From contig JBEKSX010000002.1 of NCBI GenBank assembly GCA_049516635.1, forward strand, positions 20,538 through 84,537: a stretch of DNA of 64,000 nt, given 5' to 3'. The DNA comes from JBEKSX01 sp049516635 (GTDB lineage: Bacteria; Bacteroidota; Ignavibacteria; Tepidaquicellales; OLB5). Below the pieces are notes generated by a model that had not been told where the DNA came from, did not search any database, and saw only the letters and a program-made list of their open reading frames with translations. Positions 9,101 to 16,673 of the stretch are shown in pieces. A program made the position numbers and the translations under genes. The stretch's first letter is position 1, and each line of letters starts with the position of its first letter.

Positions 9101-9747
9101 TCCATGATGCCGCCTTCGTTGACGAGATCATCTGTAATTGACTGGATGAAACATGCATGAGGCTGAGGATGTGTGTACGCATCTTCCGATGCACGTACTT
9201 CACCGGTTTGGGGATCAGAGTAATAATGGCCCTGCGGCGGTCCGGTTATTCCGTACGCCCAATTGAGACCTGTATTAAACCATTGAGGTGAGTTAGGCGC
9301 AGCCGTCTGCATGGCAAGCATGTAGCAAAGCTCGTTATAAAAATTTCTTGCATCTGCTTCATTGTCAAAATACTGGTTCTTCCATCCCCAGTATGTCCAG
9401 CATCCTGCAAGACGATGGAAGACCTGTCTCGAGTCGGTCTCGGAAGTATATCTTTCTTCCGGCGAGACCTCGTTCATTTTTTCTCTATCCTCTTCCGAGC
9501 GGCTCAGCCAGTCAGGAACATTTTCTTCTTTAATTTTCTTAAGAAATTTAGGAACTCCGGCTTTGCGGAAATATTTTTGCGATATGATATCGGTAGCAAC
9601 CTGTGACCATTGTCTCGGAACAATAATATCGATCATCTCAAATACGATCGAACCGTCGGGGTTTCTGATTACTGAAGTGCGTTTTACGAATTCTATGTTC
9701 CCAAAAGGATCTTTTCCTTCTTCAACTAAAAAACTTTTGATCTTCAT
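6142..9747 (-). CDS. nrdJ: Adenosylcobalamin-dependent class II ribonucleotide reductase
   Basis: Reduces ribonucleotides to deoxyribonucleotides using a B12-derived radical, independent of oxygen. The 1201-residue length matches the long NrdJ form. Diagnostic segments in order are PNSPQWFNTGLNWAYG (151-166), GSGTGTNFSNLRG (228-240), SGGGKSSGLMSF (246-257), the active-site NPCSE (483-487) with DDTACNLASVNL, and VIAPTGTIGLVMDCDTTGVEP. The C-terminus ends in a Cys-rich zinc-ribbon-like tail with several C-x2-C pairs, needed for re-reduction of the active-site disulfide. The gene stands alone with its own terminator. No cobalamin riboswitch is visible upstream, only a 25-nt hairpin. Very secure. 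Confidence 0.97.
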   Translation of the reverse strand: MKIKSFLVEEGKDPFGNIEFVKRTSVIRNPDGSIVFEMIDIIVPRQWSQVATDIISQKYFRKAGVPKFLKKIKEENVPDWLSRSEEDREKMNEVSPEERYTSETDSRQVFHRLAGCWTYWGWKNQYFDNEADARNFYNELCYMLAMQTAAPNSPQWFNTGLNWAYGITGPPQGHYYSDPQTGEVRASEDAYTHPQPHACFIQSITDDLVNEGGIMDLWVREARLFKYGSGTGTNFSNLRGTNEPLSGGGKSSGLMSFLKIGDRSAGAIKSGGTTRRAAKMVTLDLDHPDIEEYINWKVIEEQKVADLVAGSRMLNIHLNNIIRACEPSHPENDPFDRKSNKQLAKAIADAHRCMIPENYIERVIHLARLGVKEIYVPVYDTDWNSESYVTVSGQNSNNSVRATNDFMNAVASGGDWNLYWRTELVKSKLEGRKPVASKTLKARELWDQIAYSAWSCADPGMQFHTTINEWHTCPKGGEIKASNPCSEYMFLDDTACNLASVNLVKFYDLDKNVFETEKYRHAVRLWTIVLEISVLMAQFPSRKIAKLSYDYRTLGLGYANLGALLMLQGIPYDSNEALAITGALTAMMHMRAYATSAEMAMELGPFPRYKENESSMLRVIRNHRRAAYNSPSEEYEGLSIMPMGINKKFCPDDLLNAARQDADRALQLGEKYGYRNAQVTVIAPTGTIGLVMDCDTTGVEPDFALVKFKKLAGGGYFKIINESVPPALEKLGYTEMEINDIIKYTKGHGTLANCPHINVQSLAEKGFTKDVISLVEKSLPSVFDINFTFNKWTLGSDFCHNVLGFKEEQLDDFNFNMLRAIGFSKEQIEEANDYICGTMTIEGAPHLKELHYPIFDCANKCGRTGTRYISAEAHIKLMAAAQPFISGAISKTINLPNEASIEDMKRAYMLSWSLGLKANALYRDGSKLSQPLNSVSENGGNDDSDYSEPLSKSNDIIRIAERIIHRYIAKRRKLPFRRRGYTQKAKIGNHSVYLRTGEYENGQIGEIFIDMHREGAAFRSLMNCFAIAISLGLQHGVPLEEFVDAFVFTRFEPNGIVIGNPNIKMTTSIIDYIFRELAVTYLGRTDLAQIASESELHTSPIDSISKLDKEADFDEEEIYSERIIEEDPRKVPADPDPLRMIPPGYPQTPQVKTQSDKIEMIKEAKLKGYSGDVCSSCGSFTMVRNGTCLKCTTCGETSGCS

Positions 9748-9803
9748 CTCATAAAAACATTATAATGATTAGAAACTCATCAATTTAATATTAAAACTTA
9801 GTT

Positions 9804-9828
9804 AAAAAGTTTCACGAAGAAACTTTTT
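9804..9828 (-). promoter_or_regulatory. Perfect hairpin upstream of nrdJ
   Basis: AAAAAGTTTC (9804-9813), a 5-base loop and GAAACTTTTT (9819-9828) form a perfect 10-bp stem, 57-81 bases ahead of the nrdJ start. Because the arms begin with A-runs and end with T-runs it could work as a bidirectional terminator or an attenuator. It does not match the NrdR box consensus. Confidence 0.4.
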
Positions 9829-9990
9829 CTCCCGAACTTAATGATAAATAGAAACTTTCGATGTGCGGGATTTTTATCAAGGATGTAAGGAAATTTTAAT
9901 TCTATACCTGCTGGATTCAAAATTAACACAATACTTTTTGAAATGCAAATGGTGTTTTACATCAAATCAGGTCATTCTCAGCTACAACAT

Positions 9991-10023
9991 AAAAATATCC
10001 CGAAATTGAGAGAATTTCGGGAT
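9991..10023 (-). terminator. Intrinsic terminator of the kamA operon
   Basis: On the minus strand ATCCCGAAATT, a short loop and AATTTCGGGAT form an 11-bp stem followed by ATTTTTATG. It lies about 60-90 bases after the kamA stop. Confidence 0.8.
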
Positions 10024-10079
10024 AAAATTTATTTATCTAAAAAATATTTTAGATAAAAATCATAAATTTATTTATGCAT

Positions 10080-11216
10080 TTACTCTTCCATGAGAACCGG
10101 GAGCTGTATCTTTTTCTGTTTCTTCTTCATCGGTCTCGATTCGATGCTCTTTCCGTTCTTGAGCACCGGATGATCTTCCTGTACATCGGGATACTCGAAC
10201 ACTTCATTCCGGAAATTACGCAGAACGATCTTCTCTTTGGTCCTCGCAAGAACATATTCAGGAAGAAGAGGGATCTTTCCTCCGCCGCCGGGTGCATCTA
10301 TTACGAAATACGGAATTGCGAGACCCGATATGTGCCCTCTGAGCTTATCCATAATTTCCAACCCTACATCTATCGGAGTTCTGAAATGATTCGCTCCCTT
10401 TGTAAGATCGGCCTGATAAATATAATACGGTCTCACTCTCATCATGAGGAGTTTCTTCATAAGCTCTTTCATAATTTCGGGGTCGTCGTTAACACCTTTA
10501 AGAAGCACTGTCTGGCATCCCACGGGACATCCTGCATCAACAAGCATCTCACATGCTTTTCTGCTCTCTTCGGTGATCTCCCACGGGTGATTGAAATGCG
10601 TGTTCACGAATATCGGGTGGTATTTCCTCAGCATTTCGCAAAGCTGGGGCGTGATCCTCTGGGGCAGTACGCAGGGCATCTTTGTGCCGAGCCTGATGAT
10701 TTGTATATGGGGAATTGTTCTTAACCTCTTCAAAATTTTTTCGAGCATGGCATCTGTCAGCATCAGGGGGTCGCCGCCGGATAGTATAACGTCGTTCACT
10801 TCGGTGTGCTCTTCAAGATACCTGAAAGCACTCTCAAGCTGTTTTAGGTTGATCTTGCTGGAGTCGCCTACCTTCCTCTTCCGCGTACAGAACCTGCAGT
10901 ACAAACCGCACTGGCTGGTTGTAAGAAACAGCACGCGGTCCGGGTAGCGATGAGTGATGTTCGGGACAGGGCTCATGTCATCTTCATGAAGCGGGTCTTC
11001 GAGTGCATCCCAATCTTCAAGCTCCTTTTCATCGGGAACGCACTGACGCCATATCGGATCGCCCGGCTGGCGTATGAGACTGAGATAGTAAGGATTTATC
11101 CTCGCCTGGAAGAAATCTTCCAATCGTTCGGCTACTTCCCTTTTAATGCCGAACTTATCAACCAAATGGTCAACGGAACTTACGCTTTCTCTTAACAGCT
11201 GCTGCCAAAGTTCCAT
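10080..11216 (-). CDS. kamA: Lysine 2,3-aminomutase family radical SAM enzyme
   Basis: Radical-SAM, PLP-dependent enzyme expected to convert L-alpha-lysine to beta-lysine. The 378-residue protein has the iron-sulfur motif Cys103-x3-Cys107-x2-Cys110 and the segment SGGDPLML. The PLP lysine is Lys314 in APGGGGKIPLLP. Asp270 (YQADLTKG) and Asp308 (FVIDAPGG) align with the two aspartates that hold the substrate epsilon-amino group in clostridial lysine 2,3-aminomutase; glutamate 2,3-aminomutases replace them. Lysine is therefore the most likely substrate. It is the last gene of a four-gene minus-strand operon with a GNAT enzyme and two ATP-grasp ligases, and has its own terminator. It is somewhat shorter than the clostridial enzyme. 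Confidence 0.9.
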   Translation of the reverse strand: MELWQQLLRESVSSVDHLVDKFGIKREVAERLEDFFQARINPYYLSLIRQPGDPIWRQCVPDEKELEDWDALEDPLHEDDMSPVPNITHRYPDRVLFLTTSQCGLYCRFCTRKRKVGDSSKINLKQLESAFRYLEEHTEVNDVILSGGDPLMLTDAMLEKILKRLRTIPHIQIIRLGTKMPCVLPQRITPQLCEMLRKYHPIFVNTHFNHPWEITEESRKACEMLVDAGCPVGCQTVLLKGVNDDPEIMKELMKKLLMMRVRPYYIYQADLTKGANHFRTPIDVGLEIMDKLRGHISGLAIPYFVIDAPGGGGKIPLLPEYVLARTKEKIVLRNFRNEVFEYPDVQEDHPVLKNGKSIESRPMKKKQKKIQLPVLMEE

Positions 11217-11277
11217 AAAGTTTTATAACTCCTATATTGTTAAAAAATACCCCTGTAAGACGGGATTAATTAAAAAC

Positions 11278-11751
11278 TTATATATATTTGTGGTAGATGT
11301 AAAGATCATCTCCCTTCCTGTAAAATCCCTTTATAATAGTTTGAACTTTATAGCCGTTCTTTTCATAGAACTTTCTTTCGCCCGAATAATTTTCCAGGCC
11401 GCTCGTTTCTATCAGCACCAATCCTGCTTTGTTCTTTTTCAGATCATCCTCCATGAACTCAATCAATTTGCTTCCTATCCCCTTTCCATGAACTGCAGGA
11501 TCAACCGCAATCCAGTAGAGATCATATGTGCTATCGGTCATCGGCCTTTTCCCGTAACAGATATATCCTGCAGCCTTACCGTCATCACCGTTCATATAAG
11601 AATAAATTGTATAGTCATCCTGTTTCTCATCGTCCAGATAAATATCAATCAGCTCAAGCGCAATGTTAATCTCTTCATCATTAAAGTTCTTCGTATCGAT
11701 CAACAACTGCTTAATTAAATCCCTATCTTCCTTAATAAGTTTCCTTATCAT
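11278..11751 (-). CDS. GNAT-family N-acetyltransferase
   Basis: A 157-residue single-domain acetyltransferase. The acetyl-CoA binding motif is LYWIAVDPAVHGKGIGSKLI, followed by a typical VLIETSGLENYSGERKFYEKNGYK helix-strand region. It sits between the ATP-grasp genes and kamA, 61 bp before kamA, so it probably acts on a beta-lysine or lysyl-peptide intermediate. It is shorter than the AblB beta-lysine acetyltransferases that often accompany kamA and is not obviously the same family. The start is the ATG at 11751; a TTG directly upstream is less likely. Confidence 0.85.
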   Translation of the reverse strand: MIRKLIKEDRDLIKQLLIDTKNFNDEEINIALELIDIYLDDEKQDDYTIYSYMNGDDGKAAGYICYGKRPMTDSTYDLYWIAVDPAVHGKGIGSKLIEFMEDDLKKNKAGLVLIETSGLENYSGERKFYEKNGYKVQTIIKGFYRKGDDLYIYHKYI

Positions 11752-11791
11752 CAATATTTATCGTTGAACAAATTTTTTATTTCAAACAATA

Positions 11792-12883
11792 TCAGACATA
11801 CTCAGCAACTTTTTCAACATGCCATCTATTCAAAGCATACCTGATGATCTGCTGAATAAGATACTCATAATCCCATCCATGAGCTTTAGCGCTTCTGGTG
11901 AATCCCGTATCTTCCGGCACATCGGAAGCTATATCGGGATTCGGATTCAGCTCGAGAACGTAAGGTACACCATCCTTATATCTCATATCAATGCGTGCAT
12001 AATCGCATGCACCGAGCAGACGGTAAACTTTCTTAGCCGTCTCCTGAATTACTTTCACTTCTCTCGCTGTTAAATTTTTTGCAGGGCATATTGCTTTGGT
12101 CTTTGCGAACTCAACTGTTTTATACATCCATTTCGAATTATAGCTTATTATCTTCGGTAATTCTTCCGGAAGCAATGAAAAATCAATTTCAGATATCGGG
12201 AAAGCTATCAAATTATCACCGTTACCCACAACCGAAACGTTTATCTCTCTTCCGTCGATAAACTCTTCAACAAGTGCCGGCTGCTTATGTTCGTCAAGAA
12301 CATATTCGATCCTCTTCTTCAGGTCTGCCCTGTTCGTTACGATCGATTCATTTGTAATACCGATGCTTGCATCTTCTCTCGAAGGTTTCACGATCATCGG
12401 AAATTTATTTCCGTTGATATGTAAAGTATCCGTACCGGTTGCAACGAAATGTTTCGCAGTCGGGACACCGTTCTGTTCAAGAATTTGTTTTACGAGCGGC
12501 TTGTTCAATGCAAGACCGAGAGTAAATGCCCGCGAACCCGTGTAAGGAATTTTCATCAGCTCATAAAGTGATGCAATGTTCATCTCCTGCGTTGGGTCTC
12601 CGTCAACGCTTTCGCAAAGGTTGAAAATGACATCGGGCCGGTTCTCATTTAACTCATCAATAAGTTTATTAATATCAAGAGCGAAAGGAACAATCTTGAT
12701 ATTATGCTTCAAAAGCTGCAGTGCCCGCTCAATGGATCTCATTTCATCCAGCACACCGTACTCGCTCATATCAATTGCATGCGGTAGCTCATCAATATTC
12801 ACTTTGGTCCTGTCATAAATAGGTTCAGCGGCATATTGAGTCGGATCGTTGAAAATAATTGATATGTTAAGTTTTTTACTCAT
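11792..12883 (-). CDS. ATP-grasp carboxylate-amine ligase, D-Ala-D-Ala ligase-like (copy B)
   Basis: A 363-residue ATP-grasp protein of the D-alanine-D-alanine ligase type. Visible landmarks are VIFNLCESVDGD in the N-domain, GSRAFTLGLALNKPLVKQIL, FPMIVKPSREDASIGI for ATP binding, LVEEFIDGREINVSVVGNG, and the metal site YARIDMRYKDG...VLELNPNPDIASD. Members join an amino group to an acyl-phosphate intermediate. Starting one base after the stop of copy A, it is translationally coupled to it. Canonical Ddl ends its metal loop ELNTNPGMT, so the altered ELNPNPDIASD suggests another substrate. Peptidoglycan dipeptide synthesis is therefore not assumed. Confidence 0.85.
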   Translation of the reverse strand: MSKKLNISIIFNDPTQYAAEPIYDRTKVNIDELPHAIDMSEYGVLDEMRSIERALQLLKHNIKIVPFALDINKLIDELNENRPDVIFNLCESVDGDPTQEMNIASLYELMKIPYTGSRAFTLGLALNKPLVKQILEQNGVPTAKHFVATGTDTLHINGNKFPMIVKPSREDASIGITNESIVTNRADLKKRIEYVLDEHKQPALVEEFIDGREINVSVVGNGDNLIAFPISEIDFSLLPEELPKIISYNSKWMYKTVEFAKTKAICPAKNLTAREVKVIQETAKKVYRLLGACDYARIDMRYKDGVPYVLELNPNPDIASDVPEDTGFTRSAKAHGWDYEYLIQQIIRYALNRWHVEKVAEYV

Positions 12884-12884
12884 C

Positions 12885-13964
12885 TTATTTTATTTTATAC
12901 CTTTGAATTGCCAGATTTAGCACAGTGTTAATCAAATTGTCATACTCTATACCTGCGGCACGGGCAGCTTTTGGAAAACACGAATTATCGTCCGGATTCG
13001 GCAAAATCCCCGGTAACGGGTTCACCTCTATTATATAGGGATTTTCATGGGAGTCACACCGGATATCGATCCGCGCCCAATCCTTTATTCTCAATACTTT
13101 ATAAGCCTGCAGGCAAATATCTTCTATATTTTTCTTCAGCTTAGGACTTATTTTTGCGGGACAGGTAAAAATATCGAGCTTGTTCTCCCGGGTGTCAAAA
13201 AACCATTTTACTTCGTAAGAATATATTTTATTAAATCCTTCCGGAACGCAATCCAGATTTATTTCCACTATTGGCAAAACCCTTGTATCGGAACCGTTTC
13301 CCAGCATTGCAACGGTGAATTCCCTGCCTTCCAGAAAATCCTCTATAATAGAGGGCTGACAGTAATCTTTCCATATCCTATCGACCTCGCGGTTGAGTTC
13401 ATCCTTCGAATGTACAATACAAGTATTATAAATACCCTTCGATGAACCTTCATGGAGCGGCTTCACAAACCCAGGGAAATTAATCTTATACTGACCGTTA
13501 ATCCTGCTGTCCGTGATAAAGAAGTTAGGTGTTGGAATATTATAGTAAGTAAGAATTTCTTTGCATCTTGATTTATCGTGGCAGATACCGATGGTTACCG
13601 GGTCACTCGCTGTGTAAGGAATATTAAGAAGCTCTAATATGGTAGGTAAATAAGATTCTCTTGCCGGACCGCCGTAGCCTTCAGCCAAATTGAAAACGAT
13701 ATCGGGTCTTTCGTTTCTTAATCTTTGATATGCATTCTCATCCGCTTCGATGAGAACAACTTTATGACCTGCTTTTTCTAATGCAGAGCGAATTGCATCG
13801 ATAGTCTCCCTATCATCCCACTCCGCATATTTATCGGATAGACGTTCCGAATAATTCTTTACAAGATTATCATCAAAATATTTTTGAAGCTGGTTGTCCC
13901 GGGAAGTTTTTGAAACTTCAGCTTCAATTTCTTTTTTTATATTAAAAGTTATACCAACTTTCAT
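12885..13964 (-). CDS. ATP-grasp carboxylate-amine ligase, D-Ala-D-Ala ligase-like (copy A)
   Basis: First gene of the operon; 359 residues, a diverged paralogue of the next gene. It shows VFNLAEGYGGPARESYLPTI, YTASDPVTIGICHDKSRCKEIL, FPGFVKPLHEGSSKGI, IIEDFLEGREFTVAMLGNG and WARIDIRCDSHENPYIIEVNPLPGI. All ATP-grasp elements including the metal-binding Asp/Glu/Asn set are kept. Two different ligases in tandem suggest two successive amide bonds, or a heterodimer, in one pathway. A promoter with a perfect TTGACA lies directly upstream and implies a very short leader. Confidence 0.85.
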   Translation of the reverse strand: MKVGITFNIKKEIEAEVSKTSRDNQLQKYFDDNLVKNYSERLSDKYAEWDDRETIDAIRSALEKAGHKVVLIEADENAYQRLRNERPDIVFNLAEGYGGPARESYLPTILELLNIPYTASDPVTIGICHDKSRCKEILTYYNIPTPNFFITDSRINGQYKINFPGFVKPLHEGSSKGIYNTCIVHSKDELNREVDRIWKDYCQPSIIEDFLEGREFTVAMLGNGSDTRVLPIVEINLDCVPEGFNKIYSYEVKWFFDTRENKLDIFTCPAKISPKLKKNIEDICLQAYKVLRIKDWARIDIRCDSHENPYIIEVNPLPGILPNPDDNSCFPKAARAAGIEYDNLINTVLNLAIQRYKIK

Positions 13965-13979
13965 AAAATATTTTATGCA

Positions 13980-14007
13980 AATATAACATTATACACATCA
14001 TTGTCAA
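13980..14007 (-). promoter_or_regulatory. Promoter of the ATP-grasp/GNAT/kamA operon
   Basis: On the minus strand a perfect TTGACA (14007-14002), a 16-bp spacer and TATATT (13985-13980). Transcription would begin only about 10 bases before the ATG at 13964, so the mRNA may be nearly leaderless. Confidence 0.55.
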
Positions 14008-14351
14008 GATGTTTTACGTTTTTTTTAAAATTTATTTTTAAAAATATTTTTAGAGTTTTTTCATTAATATCTCTTTATCTGTACCAAAATATTTTTTTAT
14101 GAAAAATATTTTTCTATTAAGGTTAGACAATCGAAAATGAAAAGAGATTAAAAATATTTTTTACAAAAAGATTTATAATTTATAGTATAACTTCTTCAGT
14201 CATATTTAAATTATTCCAATAAAAATAATTTAAAATACTTTATGAAAAACATAACCAATATACCTTAGACTTTTCTTCTTTCTTCTAATAAAAAGATAAA
14301 CCGGACTATCCTCTTCATACCTTTTACCTTTATCTAATACTACGAACTAAA

Positions 14352-14380
14352 TTGAATCTTCAAATGCAATAAAGTATTTT
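14352..14380 (+). promoter_or_regulatory. Probable prfA promoter
   Basis: TTGAAT (14352-14357), a 17-bp spacer and TATTTT (14375-14380), about 30 bases ahead of the prfA ATG. AAAGGTAA, about 10 bases before the start, may serve as a weak ribosome binding site. Confidence 0.45.
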
Positions 14381-14410
14381 CGTAATCACACAAAGGTAAC
14401 AAAATCAGAT

Positions 14411-15481
14411 ATGTTCGACAGGTTAGAAAAAGTCAAAGAAAGATATAACGAGATAGCGGGACTTCTTAATAAACCGGATGCAATGTCCGACCAGAAGGAG
14501 TATATCAAATTATCAAAGGAATATTCTGAACTTACAGAGATAATAAACACATACGATAATTATAACAAGATTAAGCAGGATCTCGAAAACACCAAACAGC
14601 TTATCTACGATACGAACGATTCCGAGATGAAAGAGCTTGCAAAAGCGGAGGAACTTGAACTGTCTGAAAAACTTCATCTTATCGGAGAAACCTTAAAAGA
14701 GCTCCTCGTACCTAAGGACCCCAACGATGCTAAGAATGCAATACTCGAAATAAGGGCCGGCACGGGCGGTGAGGAGGCAGCGCTCTTTGCCGCAGACCTT
14801 TACCGGATGTACACAAGGTATGCCGAGAGAGTGGGATGGAAAATGGATACCATCACATTCAACGAATCATCGGGTTTGGGCGGATTAAAGGAGGTCATAG
14901 TTAACGTCACCGGGAAAAACGTATACGGCACCCTAAAATACGAAAGCGGCGTACACAGGGTACAAAGAGTGCCTGTAACAGAAGCCCAGGGGAGGGTTCA
15001 CACTTCCGCTGCATCGGTAGCTGTATTGCCTGAAGCAGAGGAGGTTGATGTTGAAATCAATCCAACTGATCTAAAAATTGATGTATACCGCTCCGGCGGT
15101 GCAGGCGGACAAAATGTTAACAAGGTGGAAACAGCGATACGCATTACGCACATACCCACCGGTGTGGTTGTTACCTGCCAGGATGAACGCTCACAGCTGA
15201 AGAATAAGCAAAAGGCAATGAAGATACTGCGTTCAAGACTGCTTGAAGCAGAAATAGAAAAACAGGATAAAGAGGTATCCGATAAACGTAAATTGATGGT
15301 AAGAAGCGGTGACAGAAGCGATAAGATAAGAACATACAACTTCCCACAGAACAGAGTTACAGATCATCGAATTGGACTGACTCTATATAACCTTTCTCAA
15401 ATTATTGATGGTGACATCGACGAGCTTATCGAGAAACTAAAGATAGCGGATAGAGCCGAGAAGCTGTCTGAAAGTAATTAA
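14411..15481 (+). CDS. prfA: Peptide chain release factor 1
   Basis: Recognises UAA and UAG in the ribosomal A site and triggers peptide release. The 356-residue length is standard. The codon-reading tripeptide is PVT (188-190) in HRVQRVPVTEAQGRVHTS, the P-x-T form diagnostic for RF1 rather than the SPF of RF2. The catalytic GGQ is at 232-234, flanked by the usual SGGAGGQNVNKVETA. The gene has its own promoter and no prmC/hemK directly downstream, where many genomes place it. Confidence 0.97.
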   Translation: MFDRLEKVKERYNEIAGLLNKPDAMSDQKEYIKLSKEYSELTEIINTYDNYNKIKQDLENTKQLIYDTNDSEMKELAKAEELELSEKLHLIGETLKELLVPKDPNDAKNAILEIRAGTGGEEAALFAADLYRMYTRYAERVGWKMDTITFNESSGLGGLKEVIVNVTGKNVYGTLKYESGVHRVQRVPVTEAQGRVHTSAASVAVLPEAEEVDVEINPTDLKIDVYRSGGAGGQNVNKVETAIRITHIPTGVVVTCQDERSQLKNKQKAMKILRSRLLEAEIEKQDKEVSDKRKLMVRSGDRSDKIRTYNFPQNRVTDHRIGLTLYNLSQIIDGDIDELIEKLKIADRAEKLSESN

Positions 15482-15587
15482 TACTCAATTATTTCAATAT
15501 TGAAGACACAGGAGTTTATGATATTAATTCCCGGTAAATATTGACACTTTGTACATTTTAGGCAATATTTGAAAAAACCGGAATACA

Positions 15588-15818
15588 ATGTCAAAATCAA
15601 TTACTCTCAATCTCGATAATAATGTATTTAAACTCTTTGAAGAAGCTGCAAAGGACGAAGGAAGAAGTCTTGCCAGTTTCATAGAATTTGCCGCACTCTC
15701 ATACTTAGCAAATGAAAATTATAACGAGAATGAAAAGAAAACGGAGATCGTCATAGATAAGAAATTTATTCATAGCATAACGAAGGGTTTAATAGATTCT
15801 AAAAAAATTAAGATTTGA
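15588..15818 (+). CDS. Ribbon-helix-helix (CopG-like) small protein
   Basis: A 76-residue protein beginning MSKSITLNLDNNVFKLFEE, followed by a basic-acidic helix pattern DEGRSLASFIEFAALSYL. This is the beta-strand/helix/helix layout of CopG-type repressors and antitoxins. It ends in a lysine-rich tail. The gene just downstream is broken (15870-16125), so this may be the surviving half of a two-gene unit, possibly toxin-antitoxin. Function is inferred from the fold pattern only. Confidence 0.65.
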   Translation: MSKSITLNLDNNVFKLFEEAAKDEGRSLASFIEFAALSYLANENYNENEKKTEIVIDKKFIHSITKGLIDSKKIKI

Positions 15819-15869
15819 ACTTTTGGTTAAGCTTAATATTTAAAAACTCAAAATCATTTATAAACAACA

Positions 15870-16125
15870 ATGGCAATCAAACACATCACGCATCACATCA
15901 AAAGTAAAGTATCCTACGCAAAGGAAGCAATAAGAGAATAAAGATAAGGAGATGCTTGAGATGATAATAAATGCTCTCGTCTCCGCAGATGAAATGCATA
16001 AGAAAATTGCTCTGGGCAAACTGAAATACACGGGATTAAACCTTGAGCTCGGCTTACCGCCGAAGGTGGTAATAAAGTTTGCGGGGTATACAGCAGGTTA
16101 TCGATGTAAAAATTCTCATATCTGA
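15870..16125 (+). pseudogene. Frameshifted small gene downstream of the RHH protein
   Basis: The first segment (15870-15941) reads MAIKHITHHIKSKVSYAKEA plus IRE and a stop. The second (from about 15934 in the +1 frame, ATG at 15952) reads NKDKEMLEMIINALVSADEM and continues as HKKIALGKLKYTGLNLELGL and then PPKVVIKFAGYTAGYRC to a stop at 16123-16125. Adding one A in the A-rich junction near 15938 would join them into a single protein of about 84 residues, so this looks like a recent frameshift or a base-calling error. No family is recognised. The position after an RHH gene is where a toxin partner would sit. Alternatively the second frame alone is a 57-residue gene with an ill-placed AGGAG. Confidence 0.45.
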
Positions 16126-16208
16126 ATTCTCTTCCCACAAATTACATTTCTTACATAGTTGTTCTGATTTGTAATCAATAAATTAATTGCAGTAAACTAA
16201 TTATTTAC

Positions 16209-16568
16209 ATGACCAATCAACACATCGAAATCACGGATGAATTCGTGAAGAAAAAAGTCTCAACAGGCAGGCAGTATATACTCGTGCATTTAATAAAAGG
16301 TCCGAAATATGAATCAGATCCTGAATCGGCAGATGAAATCCAAAAAGCACACCTGCGTTTTTTGTTCAAGCTTAAAGAAGAAGGTAAATTATTGCTTGTC
16401 GGACCTCTTATGGAGAAAACCGACCTGAGAGGCATAGCTATCTATAACATACAAGAACCGGAAGAAGTGAAAAAAATCGCATCAGAAGATCCTGCAGTAC
16501 AGGCAGGATTGTTTACAATAGAGATCTACCGCTGGTTCGGGATACCGGGAGACGGCCTGCCATTATAA
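16209..16568 (+). CDS. YciI-like (YCII-related) protein
   Basis: A 119-residue cytoplasmic protein matching the YCII pattern: a first strand YILVHLIKGP, then KAHLRFLFKLKEEGKLLLVGPLM, AIYNIQEPEEVKKI, and DPAVQAGLFTIEIYRWF. Members form dimeric ferredoxin-like folds with a conserved His-Asp pair, and their enzyme activities are largely unknown. Here the pair would be His in KAHLRF and Asp in EDPAVQ. It stands as a single gene. Confidence 0.8.
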   Translation: MTNQHIEITDEFVKKKVSTGRQYILVHLIKGPKYESDPESADEIQKAHLRFLFKLKEEGKLLLVGPLMEKTDLRGIAIYNIQEPEEVKKIASEDPAVQAGLFTIEIYRWFGIPGDGLPL

Positions 16569-16673
16569 AATAATTCGATATTATTTATATCTCTTGAGAT
16601 TTTTTAGCCCGCAGGATTGTTATCTCATTCACCCCTGTGTACTTAAATAATTATAGTTTAACTATATAATTAT

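Larger units (their letters stand above)
9748..10079. other. Intergenic region between kamA and nrdJ
   Basis: AT-rich region of about 330 bases. It holds the nrdJ leader with a perfect hairpin, the kamA terminator, and a smaller inverted repeat ATCTAAAA/TTTTAGAT at 10033-10052. No gene seen. Confidence 0.5.
13965..14410. other. AT-rich divergent intergenic region
   Basis: About 445 bases between the ATP-grasp operon (minus) and prfA (plus). It is extremely AT-rich with many A/T homopolymers and carries one promoter at each end. Nothing else was recognised. Confidence 0.5.

Noticed and set aside
6286..9754. Open frames antisense to nrdJ, up to 133 codons
   Set aside because: Fully inside a secure 1201-residue gene on the other strand, with no ribosome binding sites or recognisable motifs.
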